Shown here one piece after another: positions 17,175 through 27,806 of a DNA stretch of 64,000 nt. How positions within the stretch are numbered: position 1 is the first letter of the stretch; each line of letters opens with the position of its first letter. Source of the stretch: Caballeronia jiangsuensis (GTDB taxonomy: Bacteria > Pseudomonadota > Gammaproteobacteria > Burkholderiales > Burkholderiaceae); contig JFHF01000015.1 in the NCBI GenBank assembly GCA_000648925.1, positions 97,262 through 161,261 on the forward strand, given 5' to 3'. The notes beneath the pieces were generated by a model that was given only the letters and a program-made list of their open reading frames with translations, searched no databases and was not told where the DNA came from. The position numbers were made by a program, and so were the translations under genes.

Positions 17175-18284
17175 TTACTTCAGCGCAGCCGCAAACTTCT
17201 CGATTTCCGCTTCCGGCATACCCGATTTCGTTGCCGAATCGCGAATCTGCTTCCATGTCGTCGGATCGATCGCGATGCCGTTCGCCGTGCGGTCCGCGCG
17301 ACGCGCTTCTTCCGGCTCGCCCGGCGCGTAGATCGCGTCGATGCCCTCGGCGCGCGGCGAGGCCTTCATCCATTCGAGGAACGCTTCGGCTTCGGCCTGC
17401 GCGGCGGGCGCATCGAAGGCGTTCGGATCGACGATCACCGAGGTCATGCAGTTGATGATCGCGCTCGACTTCTCCAGCGTCTCCTCGTGCGTCGTATAGC
17501 CGCCGGAGAGCGCCCCGCCGAAAATCTCGCACAGCGCGGCGAGGCCCGATCCCTTGTGCAGTCCGAACGCCGTCAGCGAGCCGAAGGGCTCTTCGTGCAT
17601 CACCTTCGGCTCGATGGTCGGCTTGCCTTCGTGATCGAGCAACATGCCCGGCGCGACCTTCACGCCCTTGTTGTAAGCGACGCGCGTCTTGCCGTAGGCG
17701 ATGCCGGCCGTCGCGAAGTCGAGCACGAGCGGGCTCTTGCCATCACGCGGATAGGCCGCGCAGAACGGATTCGTGCCGAAACGCCGGTCGATGCCGCCGA
17801 AGGGCGCGACGAGCGGATCGCCCGCGACGTTCACGAAATGGAACGACACGAGGCCCGCCTTCGCGCACTGCTCCGCCCAATGGCCGATACGCCCGATGTG
17901 ATGCGCGTTGCGCAAGCCCACCGCGCACACGCCGAGCTTTTTCGCGCGCTCGATGCCATGCTCCATCGCTTCGTAGGCGACCACTTGCCCGAAGCCCTTG
18001 CGGCCGTCGATGGTCAGCACCGCGCCGGCATCGCGCACGATTTCCGCGTGCGTGTTGAGCTTCAACTGGCCCTCGCCGAGCGACGCGACGTAACGCGGGA
18101 TCATCCCGACGCCGTGCGAATCGTGACCCGACAGATTCGACATCACGAGGTGATCCGCAACCAGTTCCGCCTCGCGCGGCGCGCTGCCGGCTGATTCCCA
18201 GATCGCGCGGACATAGGCGTGCAGCGTGTCGGCGGCGATGCGCTGTTCGGTGGCGGAAGGGGTGGACGTGGGGGATGCATTCAT
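17175..18284 (-). CDS. Ldh family oxidoreductase (malate/L-lactate/ureidoglycolate dehydrogenase type)
   Basis: A 369-residue NAD(P)-dependent dehydrogenase of PF02615, a fold distinct from classical LDH/MDH. Key family segments are the catalytic-His stretch SGHDSHGVGMIPRYV (residues about 53-67), NAHHIGRIGHWAEQCAKAGL and the substrate/cofactor region FGTNPFCAAYPR. Members act on 2-hydroxy acids such as malate, sulfolactate, ureidoglycolate or delta-1-piperideine carboxylates; the exact substrate is unknown. The start ATG at 18284 is followed by a low-complexity Ser/Thr leader of about 12 residues. A PdhR/LldR-like operator lies 81-97 bp upstream. Confidence 0.92.
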   Translation of the reverse strand: MNASPTSTPSATEQRIAADTLHAYVRAIWESAGSAPREAELVADHLVMSNLSGHDSHGVGMIPRYVASLGEGQLKLNTHAEIVRDAGAVLTIDGRKGFGQVVAYEAMEHGIERAKKLGVCAVGLRNAHHIGRIGHWAEQCAKAGLVSFHFVNVAGDPLVAPFGGIDRRFGTNPFCAAYPRDGKSPLVLDFATAGIAYGKTRVAYNKGVKVAPGMLLDHEGKPTIEPKVMHEEPFGSLTAFGLHKGSGLAALCEIFGGALSGGYTTHEETLEKSSAIINCMTSVIVDPNAFDAPAAQAEAEAFLEWMKASPRAEGIDAIYAPGEPEEARRADRTANGIAIDPTTWKQIRDSATKSGMPEAEIEKFAAALK

Positions 18285-18364
18285 TGCGGCACTCGTCTCC
18301 GTAGTTGATGGCTCGCGCGTTCGATTGTCGAAACGCGCGTGGGCCTATCACTTTACAGACGATC

Positions 18365-18381
18365 AACTGGCCTTACCAGTT
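18365..18381. promoter_or_regulatory. FCD-GntR (PdhR/LldR-type) operator upstream of the Ldh-family gene
   Basis: AACTGGCCTTACCAGTT is a perfect 6+6 inverted repeat with 5-bp centre. It matches the known box of the PdhR/LldR/FadR branch of GntR regulators (TGG-N5-CCA core, as in AATTGGTNNNACCAATT). It is placed to control the Ldh-family gene. A GntR-FCD gene exists at 36 kb, but nothing ties it to this site. Confidence 0.6.
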
Positions 18382-18414
18382 TGTTTTTACAAAATCGCTG
18401 AAAAGGCGCGCAAA

Positions 18415-18437
18415 AAAGCCCGGACGAACCGGGCTTT
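18415..18437 (-). terminator. Rho-independent terminator of the M20 peptidase gene
   Basis: On the minus strand AAAGCCCGG-N5-CCGGGCTTT followed by further T residues, 26 bp past the stop codon at 18464. Classic stem and U-tract. Confidence 0.9.
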
Positions 18438-18463
18438 CCATCACTTCGAGCGGCGACCGACGC

Positions 18464-19933
<1,470 letters not shown>

Positions 19934-20029
19934 GACCGTGTTTCCATTCGAGACAAACTTCAATGATAGACGCGTTTTGCCCCCGGCTGGCGCGGCCGCG
20001 GCGCGTGTATGCGCCTTTTGCGTGATTTT

Positions 20030-22507
20030 TTAGCGCGCGGGCGCGCCCGCTGCGCCATCGCGCGTTCCCGAAACGACGACGCGCGTCGTGGCCGGATCGG
20101 AATCGATCGCCTGATCGGAAAACGGGAAGCGCAACCAGCGCTTCGCCGCAAACGCGCGCGTGGCGTCGCCCGAGTGCGGCGAGGCCGGGTCGTCGGATTC
20201 GGCGTGCGAGAGCATGGTGTCGGCTTCCACGCCGTTCTCGCCGAAGGTGACGACCTGCACGTAGCTGTCGCCCTGGCCGGCGATGTCCATCGGATAACCC
20301 TTCGCGTCGAGCGGACGACGCGCGCAGACGATCGTAAAGTAGCCCTCCTCGTCGCAGCCGCCGTAAAGCGGCACGCGCGCGCCGTTCCGTGTCGTGTAGA
20401 GAATGTCGCCGCGCCGCGAATCGAGCGCGAAGCCGTTCAGCTTGAGCGCGAGCGCCGCGCCTCCGAGCGCCTGGCGCAAGTCCTGAATCACCGCGGGATT
20501 GTCGGCATTGAAGCCTGCCGGCGTCGCGAGCGGCTTGTTCGGATCGAAGCCCGATTCGTACAGGCGCTCCGGCGCGATACGCGTCGCGCGCAGCCAGAAC
20601 TCGTCCCAGAGATTCGCGCCGCGCGCATCGATATCCGCGGTGCCGTTCCAGTTGCGCAGGACCTCGCAAGCCTCGTGCAGCGGGCCGACCGCCTCGTTGA
20701 CCGTGCAGACGACATCGAGCAGCGGCTTGCGGAAGAGCCGCTCGGACATCGAGTTCGTCTCCAGCACGGCCGATTCGAGCGCCTCGCGTGTGACGCCGCC
20801 GCGCTCGCGTTGCAGGCGCGCGGCAAGCAGATGCCCGTAACGCGTGCGCAGCGACTGCTCGACGCCGGTCGCGCCCGCGATGCGCGGATAGCCCGACATC
20901 GGCGCATTCGCATTGGTGAGCCAGTAGCTGTCGTTGAAATTGCCGACGTAGTCGCCACGCGTCGCGTTCGGCAGTTGTTCGACGCTCAGCGTGCCCGGCT
21001 GCACGCTCGCCGGATCGACGCGCCATGCGCACGCGCTCTTCGAGCCGTCGAGAAACGGCACGCCCGGCACACGAGCCGCGAACGCGCGGCCGGCCGGCGT
21101 CGTGCACGATTCCGCGAGCGCGTCGGGCACGTTCGGGATCGGGCCGATGTCGGCGAACCAGACCCGGTCGTCGCCGCGCCCGATCGCGAAGGTGTTCGCC
21201 CACGGCATCGCGGCGTAGCGCTTCTGAATCGCCATGAAATCGGCGAGCGAGCGCGCCTGATTCCACGCGAAGAAGTTCTGGAACGAGCGCGTGTTGTCGA
21301 TGTTCACGTCGGCGAGGGCGTACGCGCGCTGTGCGCTCCAGCCGAGTCCCTGCGCCATCGGCGACAGATCGACGACCGGGCCGAAGCGCGTCCTGTACAG
21401 CGTGCGCGACACCGATTCATAGGTGCCGTCGGCGCGGCGCGAGCGCACCGTGAGCGGCACGGACGTCATCGCTTCGCTCTGGCCATCGACGAGATAACGC
21501 GTCGGATCGGCGGGATCGAGCGTCAACTGGAAGATGCCGAAGCGCCGCGCGCTCGACACCGTGTGCGTCCACGCGATGTTCTCGTTGAAGCCGAGCACGA
21601 TCAGCGGCACGCCGAGAAACGACACGCCCGCCACGTTCAACTGGCCGGGAATCGTCAGTTGCGCCTGATAGAAACGGTCGGGGCCGCGCCAGAACCAGTG
21701 CGGATTGCCGAACAGGATGCTGCGTTTGTCGCGCGTGATCGGCGCGCCGAACGCGAGCGCGTTGCTGCCGATGCCCGGATTCTCGCCGATGGAAAAGCGC
21801 AACGATTCGAGCGCCGTTTGCGCGGTTTCCGATACGGCGGGCGAATCGCTGTCGCTGCGCGGCGCAGTCGTTGCCGGCTTCGGTGGATGCGCCATCGCGA
21901 TGGGCGTCACGAAGCGCGCCGAGCCGCTCGCGAGATTGGCCGCGATCAGGCGCAGGTAGATGTCGTCGGCGCTGATCTTGTCGACCCACGGCTTGCCACG
22001 ACATGCCGCGTGCGCGTTCGGAAAGCTGCCGGCGTTCAGATCGGCGAGATAGCGGTTGTAGCCGTTCGCGAAACCGTCGATCAGATTGCGCAGCTCGGCG
22101 GGCTGCGCCTGACGGGAACGCTCGACGGCCGCCTGATCGCCGACCAGACGAAAGAAGAAATCCGCGTCGATATTGCGCGGCTGGCCGAAGGTCGCGGTGG
22201 CTGGCGGGCGCGCATCCGGACCGAACCACGCCGATCGCTCGCCGCGATACGTGACGAAGCCATCCGCGAGCGTGCACAGGTTGTCCTGCGCCTGCGCATA
22301 GCCGAATCCGAAGCCGAGACTGCCCCAATCGGCGGCGCGAATATGCGGAATGCCGTCCTGCGTGCGGCGGATCTCGGCGCTCCAGTTGCTCTGCGCGACC
22401 GGATTCGTCTGGCCGGGCCCGACCGACGCTTCCGGCGGCGCGACGCAGCCGGCCAGCAACGCGCTCAGAAGCGCGCCGGAGATCGCAAGGCTGACGAAGT
22501 GATTCAT
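20030..22507 (-). CDS. Penicillin acylase family lipoprotein (Ntn hydrolase; possible AHL acylase)
   Basis: An 825-residue exported precursor of the PF01804 family, which self-cleaves into alpha and beta chains. The signal peptide ends in a lipobox (LLAGC, Cys21), so the enzyme is probably tethered. The beta-chain nucleophile is Ser248 in ENPGIGSNALAFG, followed by the family segment ILFGNPHWFWRGP and VAGVSFLGVPLIVLGFNENI. Members cleave amide-linked acyl groups from beta-lactams, N-acyl homoserine lactones or other N-acyl compounds. ATG 22507 starts the signal peptide; the open frame extends further but without sense. Substrate is unproven. Confidence 0.92.
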   Translation of the reverse strand: MNHFVSLAISGALLSALLAGCVAPPEASVGPGQTNPVAQSNWSAEIRRTQDGIPHIRAADWGSLGFGFGYAQAQDNLCTLADGFVTYRGERSAWFGPDARPPATATFGQPRNIDADFFFRLVGDQAAVERSRQAQPAELRNLIDGFANGYNRYLADLNAGSFPNAHAACRGKPWVDKISADDIYLRLIAANLASGSARFVTPIAMAHPPKPATTAPRSDSDSPAVSETAQTALESLRFSIGENPGIGSNALAFGAPITRDKRSILFGNPHWFWRGPDRFYQAQLTIPGQLNVAGVSFLGVPLIVLGFNENIAWTHTVSSARRFGIFQLTLDPADPTRYLVDGQSEAMTSVPLTVRSRRADGTYESVSRTLYRTRFGPVVDLSPMAQGLGWSAQRAYALADVNIDNTRSFQNFFAWNQARSLADFMAIQKRYAAMPWANTFAIGRGDDRVWFADIGPIPNVPDALAESCTTPAGRAFAARVPGVPFLDGSKSACAWRVDPASVQPGTLSVEQLPNATRGDYVGNFNDSYWLTNANAPMSGYPRIAGATGVEQSLRTRYGHLLAARLQRERGGVTREALESAVLETNSMSERLFRKPLLDVVCTVNEAVGPLHEACEVLRNWNGTADIDARGANLWDEFWLRATRIAPERLYESGFDPNKPLATPAGFNADNPAVIQDLRQALGGAALALKLNGFALDSRRGDILYTTRNGARVPLYGGCDEEGYFTIVCARRPLDAKGYPMDIAGQGDSYVQVVTFGENGVEADTMLSHAESDDPASPHSGDATRAFAAKRWLRFPFSDQAIDSDPATTRVVVSGTRDGAAGAPAR

Positions 22508-22632
22508 CGCGTGAGTCCCCCGGTCCGATCGACGTGATGACGGGCGCATCGACGCCCCGCGCGCAGTATCGCATTGCGGGCAGCGCGATTCGCCGCCAAA
22601 GTTTAGCCGCTCGCGTCCGTCAGGCGTTGCCG

Positions 22633-22824
22633 ATGCACAATGAAGCGATGAACGATCCGTCCATTCGCCCCGATGATGCGCGCCCGATGCCGCCCGAGCG
22701 TCCGCTGCCGGAAGACTGCTGCCAGAGCGGCTGCAGTCCGTGCGTCTTCGACATGTATCAACAGGAACTGGAGCGCTATGAGGCGGAGCTGCGCGCGTGG
22801 GAAGCGCGGCGTGCCGCACGGTGA
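22633..22824 (+). CDS. Oxidoreductase-like domain protein (small, Cys-rich)
   Basis: A 63-residue protein carrying the PF09791 'oxidoreductase-like' motif: PLPEDCCQSGCSPCVFDMY, four cysteines in C-C-x3-C-x2-C arrangement, then a short charged helix (LERYEAELRAWEARR). The family is named from eukaryotic proteins and has no proven reaction; the Cys cluster could bind metal or an Fe-S centre. Two in-frame ATGs (22633, 22648) are possible; the later one would give 58 residues. Divergent from the penicillin acylase gene. Confidence 0.82.
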   Translation: MHNEAMNDPSIRPDDARPMPPERPLPEDCCQSGCSPCVFDMYQQELERYEAELRAWEARRAAR

Positions 22825-22917
22825 ATCGTTCCGGCCGGTTCGAGCAGGCAAATGTGCGCGGCGCTATGCTTGTGTCCCCTGTCGCTGTAGAAACCAGAAC
22901 TCAAGGAGAACAATTCC

Positions 22918-23427
22918 ATGTCTCTCACGATGTATCGCGCATCGATTCCCGTCTTCATCCGCGGACTCGAGGTATGCGCGGATCTGCTGAAGAAAGGCGC
23001 CGCCTTCGCCGATGAAAAAGGCCTCGCCCACGCCGACGTGATCAACGCGCGCCTCGCCCCCGACATGCTGCCGCTCGCCGCCCAGATTCAACGCGCGAGC
23101 GATACGGCGAAGCTGTCAGCGGCGCGTCTTTCCGGCGTCGAAGCGCCGCGTTTCGAGGACGACGAAGACAGTTTTCCGACGCTGCAGGCGCGCATCGAGA
23201 AGACGATCGCGTTCCTGAAGAGCATCGACAAGGCTTCATTTGCCGGCTGCGAGACGCGCACCGTCACGCTGAAGTTTCCGGACTTTTCGCCGTCGTTTTC
23301 AGGCGACGATTATCTGTTCGGCTTCGGGCTGCCGAACTTCTATTTTCACGTCGTCACGACGCACGACATCCTGCGCCACCTCGGCGCGCCGATCGGCAAG
23401 CGGGATTTTCTCGGACCGCTCAAATGA
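22918..23427 (+). CDS. DUF1993 domain protein
   Basis: A 169-residue soluble protein of the DUF1993 (PF09351) family: SLTMYRASIPVFIRGLEVCADLL at the start and FYFHVVTTHDILRHLGAPIGKRDFLG at the end are characteristic. The fold resembles the DinB/YfiT four-helix bundle with a possible metal site involving the conserved His residues (HVVTTHDILRH). Function is unknown. ATG 22918 is preceded by AAGGAGAA. It converges on the virJ-type gene. Confidence 0.92.
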   Translation: MSLTMYRASIPVFIRGLEVCADLLKKGAAFADEKGLAHADVINARLAPDMLPLAAQIQRASDTAKLSAARLSGVEAPRFEDDEDSFPTLQARIEKTIAFLKSIDKASFAGCETRTVTLKFPDFSPSFSGDDYLFGFGLPNFYFHVVTTHDILRHLGAPIGKRDFLGPLK

Positions 23428-23446
23428 GGTTGTGATGCGGGTCGCG

Positions 23447-23501
23447 CACGTTGATTAAACGTGGCATTTGACAGGCCGCTCGATCGGACGATCGGGCGGC
23501 C
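23447..23501. terminator. Two hairpins between DUF1993 and virJ-type genes
   Basis: CACGTT-N5-AACGTG at 23447-23463, then GGCCGCTCGATC (23474-23485) with GATCGGGCGGCC (23490-23501), a 12-bp stem with one G-U pair, in the 95-bp gap between convergent genes. Confidence 0.5.
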
Positions 23502-23522
23502 AGATGAAGGCGCGTGTGAGAA

Positions 23523-24812
23523 CTAGCCTCGCGACGCGATCTGCTTGCGCCAGCCCGCGAGAATCCGCCGCGCGAGCGCATCGTAGTCACCGCCGAAGTG
23601 ATGATCGCCGGGTAGCTTCACCACTTCGATACCCGTTTTCGTCAGTTGCGGACACAGCGTGTCCTCTTCCTTCTCGCCGTAAATGCATTGCACCATCGAC
23701 GGCGGCAGCTTGTTGAATTCCGGCCGCACCTTGAGCGCCTTTTCGCTCGCGTGCATGCCGAGCCAGCCCGTGACGCGGATCTGAAAATCCGCGTCGGGCG
23801 AAAATCCCATCAGCGAGATATACGACACCTGTTCGCGCACCGCGTCCGGCAGACGGTTGTACGCGAACGGCATCACGTCCGCGCCGAACGAATAGCCGAC
23901 GAGCGCCACATGGCTCGTATGCCAACGCGCGTTATAAGCGCGGATCACGCGTGCGATGTCATTGGCCGTCTGCTGCGGCGTCTTCTCGCTCCAGAAGTAG
24001 CGCAGCGAGTCGATGCCGATCACCGACACGCCATCGCGTTGCAGCGCGAGCGCCATCGTCTTGTCGAGATCGCGCCAGCCGCCGTCGCCGGAAATGACGA
24101 TCGCGAGCAGATCGGTCGGTTGCGCGGCGCGCAGTTCGATCAGCGGGAGGTCGGAGACGTCGCTATCGGTCGCGGGCTCGATCTTCTTCAGATGCGGCCC
24201 CGTCATCGCGACGAGTGCGGCGGCCTTCGTCTGACCCGGTTGCAGCGCCGTGCGCTCCATGAAGCCAGGCAAGCCCTTCGCGTGGATGATGGTCGGGTCC
24301 GGCGGGCACGGTTTGAAGCGTGCGTCGAGTTGCACGTCGGCCGCGAGCGACACGGCGCCCGCGACGGTGTTGTCGGGCGCCTGCTTCAGCGAGCTTTCCG
24401 CGACGGTCGCGCCCTGCCCCGTGCCGACCAGAATCGGCGAGAAATAATGATTCGACTGCACGGTGCGTTCGAGCTGATGGCTCATGTTCTCCGCATCGCC
24501 GACGAGGTTATGGCAGGACTTCTCGGTCTTGTCGGCCGCGAGTCGCGTGGCGTAACGGGGCGTATCGACGCCGATCACCATCGCGCCCTTGGCGGCGAGC
24601 GCATCGGCGGCTTCCTGATCGGCCGGCGTCCAGCCGCTTTTCTCGGAGAACAGCACGACGAAGCCGGTCATGCCGCCCGCGGGCTTCGTGAGCGTCACCT
24701 GGCCGTAACGTCCACCGGAAATCGATTCGGCGGCATGCGCCGCGTTGAACAACGACGCACCACAGACGGCGGCCACCACGAGCGCCGCCGCTTTCTTGCA
24801 AAGGAATTTCAT
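23523..24812 (-). CDS. AcvB/VirJ family protein (probable aminoacyl-phosphatidylglycerol hydrolase)
   Basis: A 429-residue periplasmic protein: signal peptide to about residue 27 (AHAAESISG), then two alpha/beta-hydrolase-like VirJ regions. The nucleophile elbow GYSFGADVMPF and a late DHHFGGDY histidine are visible. ATG 24812 overlaps the stop of mprF by 4 bp (ATGA), so the two are co-translated. Homologues PA0919 of Pseudomonas and AcvB of Agrobacterium hydrolyse alanyl- or lysyl-phosphatidylglycerol made by the partner MprF; this pairing makes that role likely here. The function is inferred from family and context. Confidence 0.9.
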   Translation of the reverse strand: MKFLCKKAAALVVAAVCGASLFNAAHAAESISGGRYGQVTLTKPAGGMTGFVVLFSEKSGWTPADQEAADALAAKGAMVIGVDTPRYATRLAADKTEKSCHNLVGDAENMSHQLERTVQSNHYFSPILVGTGQGATVAESSLKQAPDNTVAGAVSLAADVQLDARFKPCPPDPTIIHAKGLPGFMERTALQPGQTKAAALVAMTGPHLKKIEPATDSDVSDLPLIELRAAQPTDLLAIVISGDGGWRDLDKTMALALQRDGVSVIGIDSLRYFWSEKTPQQTANDIARVIRAYNARWHTSHVALVGYSFGADVMPFAYNRLPDAVREQVSYISLMGFSPDADFQIRVTGWLGMHASEKALKVRPEFNKLPPSMVQCIYGEKEEDTLCPQLTKTGIEVVKLPGDHHFGGDYDALARRILAGWRKQIASRG

Positions 24813-27403
24813 GAACGCCAACCGCCCGCGAGGAGCGAAAGATCCGCCAAAGTGAAAAATACGCCGACCGAACCGGACGCCGCCAGATAACGCGGCTCCC
24901 AGCGCGGCTGGAACTTGCTTTTGAATCCGCGCAGTCCGCGGAAGTTGTAGAAACGGCCGCCGAAACGCCAGACGAGCCCCGCGAGCCGATGCCAGTGCGA
25001 TGCCAGCGGCGTCGGTTCCATGCCCGACAGCGGCGCGATACCGAGCGACAGCGACTTGAACCCCGCTTCCTTCAGATGCAGCGCGAGCTTGGTGAAGAGG
25101 TACTCCATCGCGTAAGGCGACGCGGCCGACACATGGCGCATCACGCCGACGGTCGCTTCGGTGTTCATGTCGGTCGTCATGAAGGTGACGAACGCGACCG
25201 GCTCGCCCTGCTGGCGCACGAGCAGCACCGACTGCGCCGCGAGGTATTCCTCGTTGAACGCCGCGACCGAGAAGCTCTTCTCGCGCGCGGAGCGGCTTTC
25301 GAGCCAGTCGTCGGAGATCGCGCGCAGCATCGGCATGCTTTCGGCGATGTGCGCCGGGCCGATGACTTCGGTATCGAAGCCATCGCGCTCGCCGCGCTTC
25401 AACGCATAGCGCAGATGCGACCGGTGCGAGCCCTTCAGATCGAACTCGGAGAGCGCGACGTGCGCTTCCTCGCCGAGCTTCATCAGGGTGAGGCCGGCGT
25501 CGAGATAGAGCGGGAGCGCATCGGCGCGGACCTGATAGAACGCCGCGCGGCCGTTGTGCGCGTGTGCAAGCTCGACGAATTTGCGGATCAGCTCCGCCCA
25601 CTCACGGCGCGGGCCGACCGGATCGTGAAGCGCGGCCCACGTGCGGCCATGCTTCGCGTACATCAGGAAAGCTTCGCGCGATTCGGAGAAGAGGAAGCTC
25701 TTGTCGCCCATCATCGCGAGGCCGGCGTCGCTGCGTTCCTGCGCGCGGAAAATGCGCGCGGCATCGGCGAGATCCTGCGGCGCGGGTTTCACGAAGCGGC
25801 CCGCCGCCGGGCGCAGCAGTTGCCACACGCCGAATGCCGACGCGAACACTGCCGCCGCGAGCGTGGCACGCAGCGCACGCGGGGCGCGCTCGTCGAAGGC
25901 GAACTGCCACCAGAGATCGCCGCTGTACGGCACGTCGCGGAAGGCGAAGAGCATGATCCACACGGCGAACGCCATCACGACGCCGATCGAAATCAGCCAC
26001 GTCGCGGTGAAGCGCTCGGCAAAGAGCGACGAGCGGCGATTGAAGCGCTCGCGCGTCAGGACGAGCAGCACGACGAGAAACGCGAGCACGCCGACTTCGA
26101 CGAACGCGAGACCCTTTGCGAGCGACAGCGCGAGGTTCGCGACCGCCAGCACCAGCGCGAGCCACCAGGCAGCGTCGAGCCGACGCATCAGCCCGCGCGC
26201 GACGAAGAGCAGCAGCACGCCGAGCACGGAGCCAAGCAATTGCGAGCTTTCCAGCACCCACAGCGGAACGATGGTCTGCAGCAGCGCGATGCGCATCTTG
26301 AACGCGGGCGTCGCGCCCGAGATGACGAGCATCGAGCCCGCCGCGAACGTGACGATCGAAAGGAACAACGGTGCGAGTTGCGAAACATGACGTCGGCTGA
26401 GCAGTCCGAAACGGCCCTTGAGCGCGCGGCCTTCGAACGCGGCCATCACGCCGGCGGAAAGGATCAGCGGCAGGCCGAAATAAATCGCGCGATACGCGAG
26501 CAGCGCGGCGAGCACGTCCGGCGTCTGGGCGCTGTTGCCGAGCGCGAACACCATCGCGGCCTCGAACACGCCGACGCCGCCCGGCGTATGGCCGATCATG
26601 CCGAGCAGCATCGCTGCCGAGAAAACCGTCATGAATTCGCCGAAGCCGACTTGCGGGTTCGGCAGGAGCGCCCAGAGCGCGAGTCCGGCGCCGAGCACAT
26701 CGACGACCGCGAGCGCGGCCTGCGCGACGAAATCGCGGCGCGCCGGCACGGTGAACGAAAGCCACGTCCAGCGCGAACGCAGCGTGCGCGGCGCGGCGCC
26801 GCAGACGATGACCATCGCCACGAACAAGGCGAGAAGCGCCGCGCCGGTGACGCGCAGCGCGGCCGGCGGCACGTGCATCATGCCCGAGAGCGTGCTTGCG
26901 CCGAACAGCATGCCGGCGGCGGCCATGAAAGCGAGGGACAGCGCGAGCGTGACGCTCGTGAAAATCGTCAGACGGCCGACCTGCGCCGGCGTGACCTCGG
27001 CCGCGCCGTACACGCGGCAGCGCACGGCGCCGCCTGTCAGGGCGCCGAAGCCCGTCACGTTGCCGAGTGCCGAGCCGACCGTCGCGCCGACCCACAGCAG
27101 GGAACGCGGCACCGCGACGCCGATGTGACGCAACCCGACCGCGTCGCGCCCGACGAGCGCGGCGAAGCTGAGCGCGGTCGCGAACAGCGCGGCCATCCAG
27201 GCTTGCGGCGTCATCAGCCGCAGCGAGTGGATCACCGACTTGTAATCGACCGAGCGCGAAAGATGCTGGAAGACCACCAGCAGCAGCACGCAGATGACGA
27301 CCGTGAGCACGGGCGCGGCGAACCGCTGAAAATCGATGCCGCCGGACGGACGTCCGGTCGGGGAGATGGCGCGAAGCCGGGCAAGCAACTTTGTGCGAGA
27401 CAT
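24809..27403 (-). CDS. mprF: Bifunctional aminoacyl-phosphatidylglycerol synthase/flippase
   Basis: An 864-residue inner-membrane enzyme. The N-terminal half has about 12-14 hydrophobic helices (flippase part, PF03706; GALTGGAVRCRVYG segment), the C-terminal 330 residues form the cytoplasmic aminoacyl transferase (DUF2156, PF09924), with FYQVRADALPLYLDAGL and SLGIAPLSGMEPTP. It transfers Lys or Ala from aminoacyl-tRNA to phosphatidylglycerol and moves the product outward, lowering surface negative charge and sensitivity to cationic peptides. ATG 27403 (MSRTKLLARL) precedes the first helix. It is the first gene of the mprF-virJ pair. Whether the amino acid is Lys or Ala cannot be read. Confidence 0.95.
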   Translation of the reverse strand: MSRTKLLARLRAISPTGRPSGGIDFQRFAAPVLTVVICVLLLVVFQHLSRSVDYKSVIHSLRLMTPQAWMAALFATALSFAALVGRDAVGLRHIGVAVPRSLLWVGATVGSALGNVTGFGALTGGAVRCRVYGAAEVTPAQVGRLTIFTSVTLALSLAFMAAAGMLFGASTLSGMMHVPPAALRVTGAALLALFVAMVIVCGAAPRTLRSRWTWLSFTVPARRDFVAQAALAVVDVLGAGLALWALLPNPQVGFGEFMTVFSAAMLLGMIGHTPGGVGVFEAAMVFALGNSAQTPDVLAALLAYRAIYFGLPLILSAGVMAAFEGRALKGRFGLLSRRHVSQLAPLFLSIVTFAAGSMLVISGATPAFKMRIALLQTIVPLWVLESSQLLGSVLGVLLLFVARGLMRRLDAAWWLALVLAVANLALSLAKGLAFVEVGVLAFLVVLLVLTRERFNRRSSLFAERFTATWLISIGVVMAFAVWIMLFAFRDVPYSGDLWWQFAFDERAPRALRATLAAAVFASAFGVWQLLRPAAGRFVKPAPQDLADAARIFRAQERSDAGLAMMGDKSFLFSESREAFLMYAKHGRTWAALHDPVGPRREWAELIRKFVELAHAHNGRAAFYQVRADALPLYLDAGLTLMKLGEEAHVALSEFDLKGSHRSHLRYALKRGERDGFDTEVIGPAHIAESMPMLRAISDDWLESRSAREKSFSVAAFNEEYLAAQSVLLVRQQGEPVAFVTFMTTDMNTEATVGVMRHVSAASPYAMEYLFTKLALHLKEAGFKSLSLGIAPLSGMEPTPLASHWHRLAGLVWRFGGRFYNFRGLRGFKSKFQPRWEPRYLAASGSVGVFFTLADLSLLAGGWRS

Positions 27404-27806
27404 GCGTTCTATCAAACTGGCAACCGCTGCACACCGGCCGCAAGCGATCGATGGCAACGGTACAACACGGTTTATCGGGACCCGCGCACCACACGCGGTC
27501 GGAGAGCGCCACTTCGGCTCCCTGCCGCCCGCGCTCGCGCCATACAAAAGGCTTTAAAGCATGAAACGCCTATATAACGGCGGCGGTTGACCCGACTTGA
27601 CTAATATTGGGAAAACTACGGATCGAAAGCTTGCAAACAGATCTGGCGCGGTTTTCCGGACGGCTCAACCGGCACGAATGACCGATCGCGCGCGCTTTAC
27701 GGTTTGTCAGGAGAGCGGTTAGGATCGACGGCCACGAGGCTTGCTGGCGTCGAACGAGCACGGGACGCTAGCTTAAGCGGATACTACAAAAAAAGGCATC
27801 GGAATC
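27404..27806. other. 403-bp divergent intergenic region, mprF / lipoprotein
   Basis: Holds the 5' regions of mprF (minus) and the 27807 lipoprotein (plus). The 27550-27620 part is more AT-rich and contains TTGACC and TAATATT words, but no promoter with good spacing that I would defend. No RNA gene or repeat seen. Confidence 0.4.

Noticed and set aside
20009..22537. 842-codon plus-strand open frame opposite the penicillin acylase gene
   Set aside because: Antisense shadow; composition dominated by Arg/Ala/His, no signal or motif, and the opposite strand encodes a full family protein.
24989..27577. 862-codon plus-strand open frame opposite mprF
   Set aside because: Antisense shadow; extremely Arg/Glu/His-rich low-complexity product.
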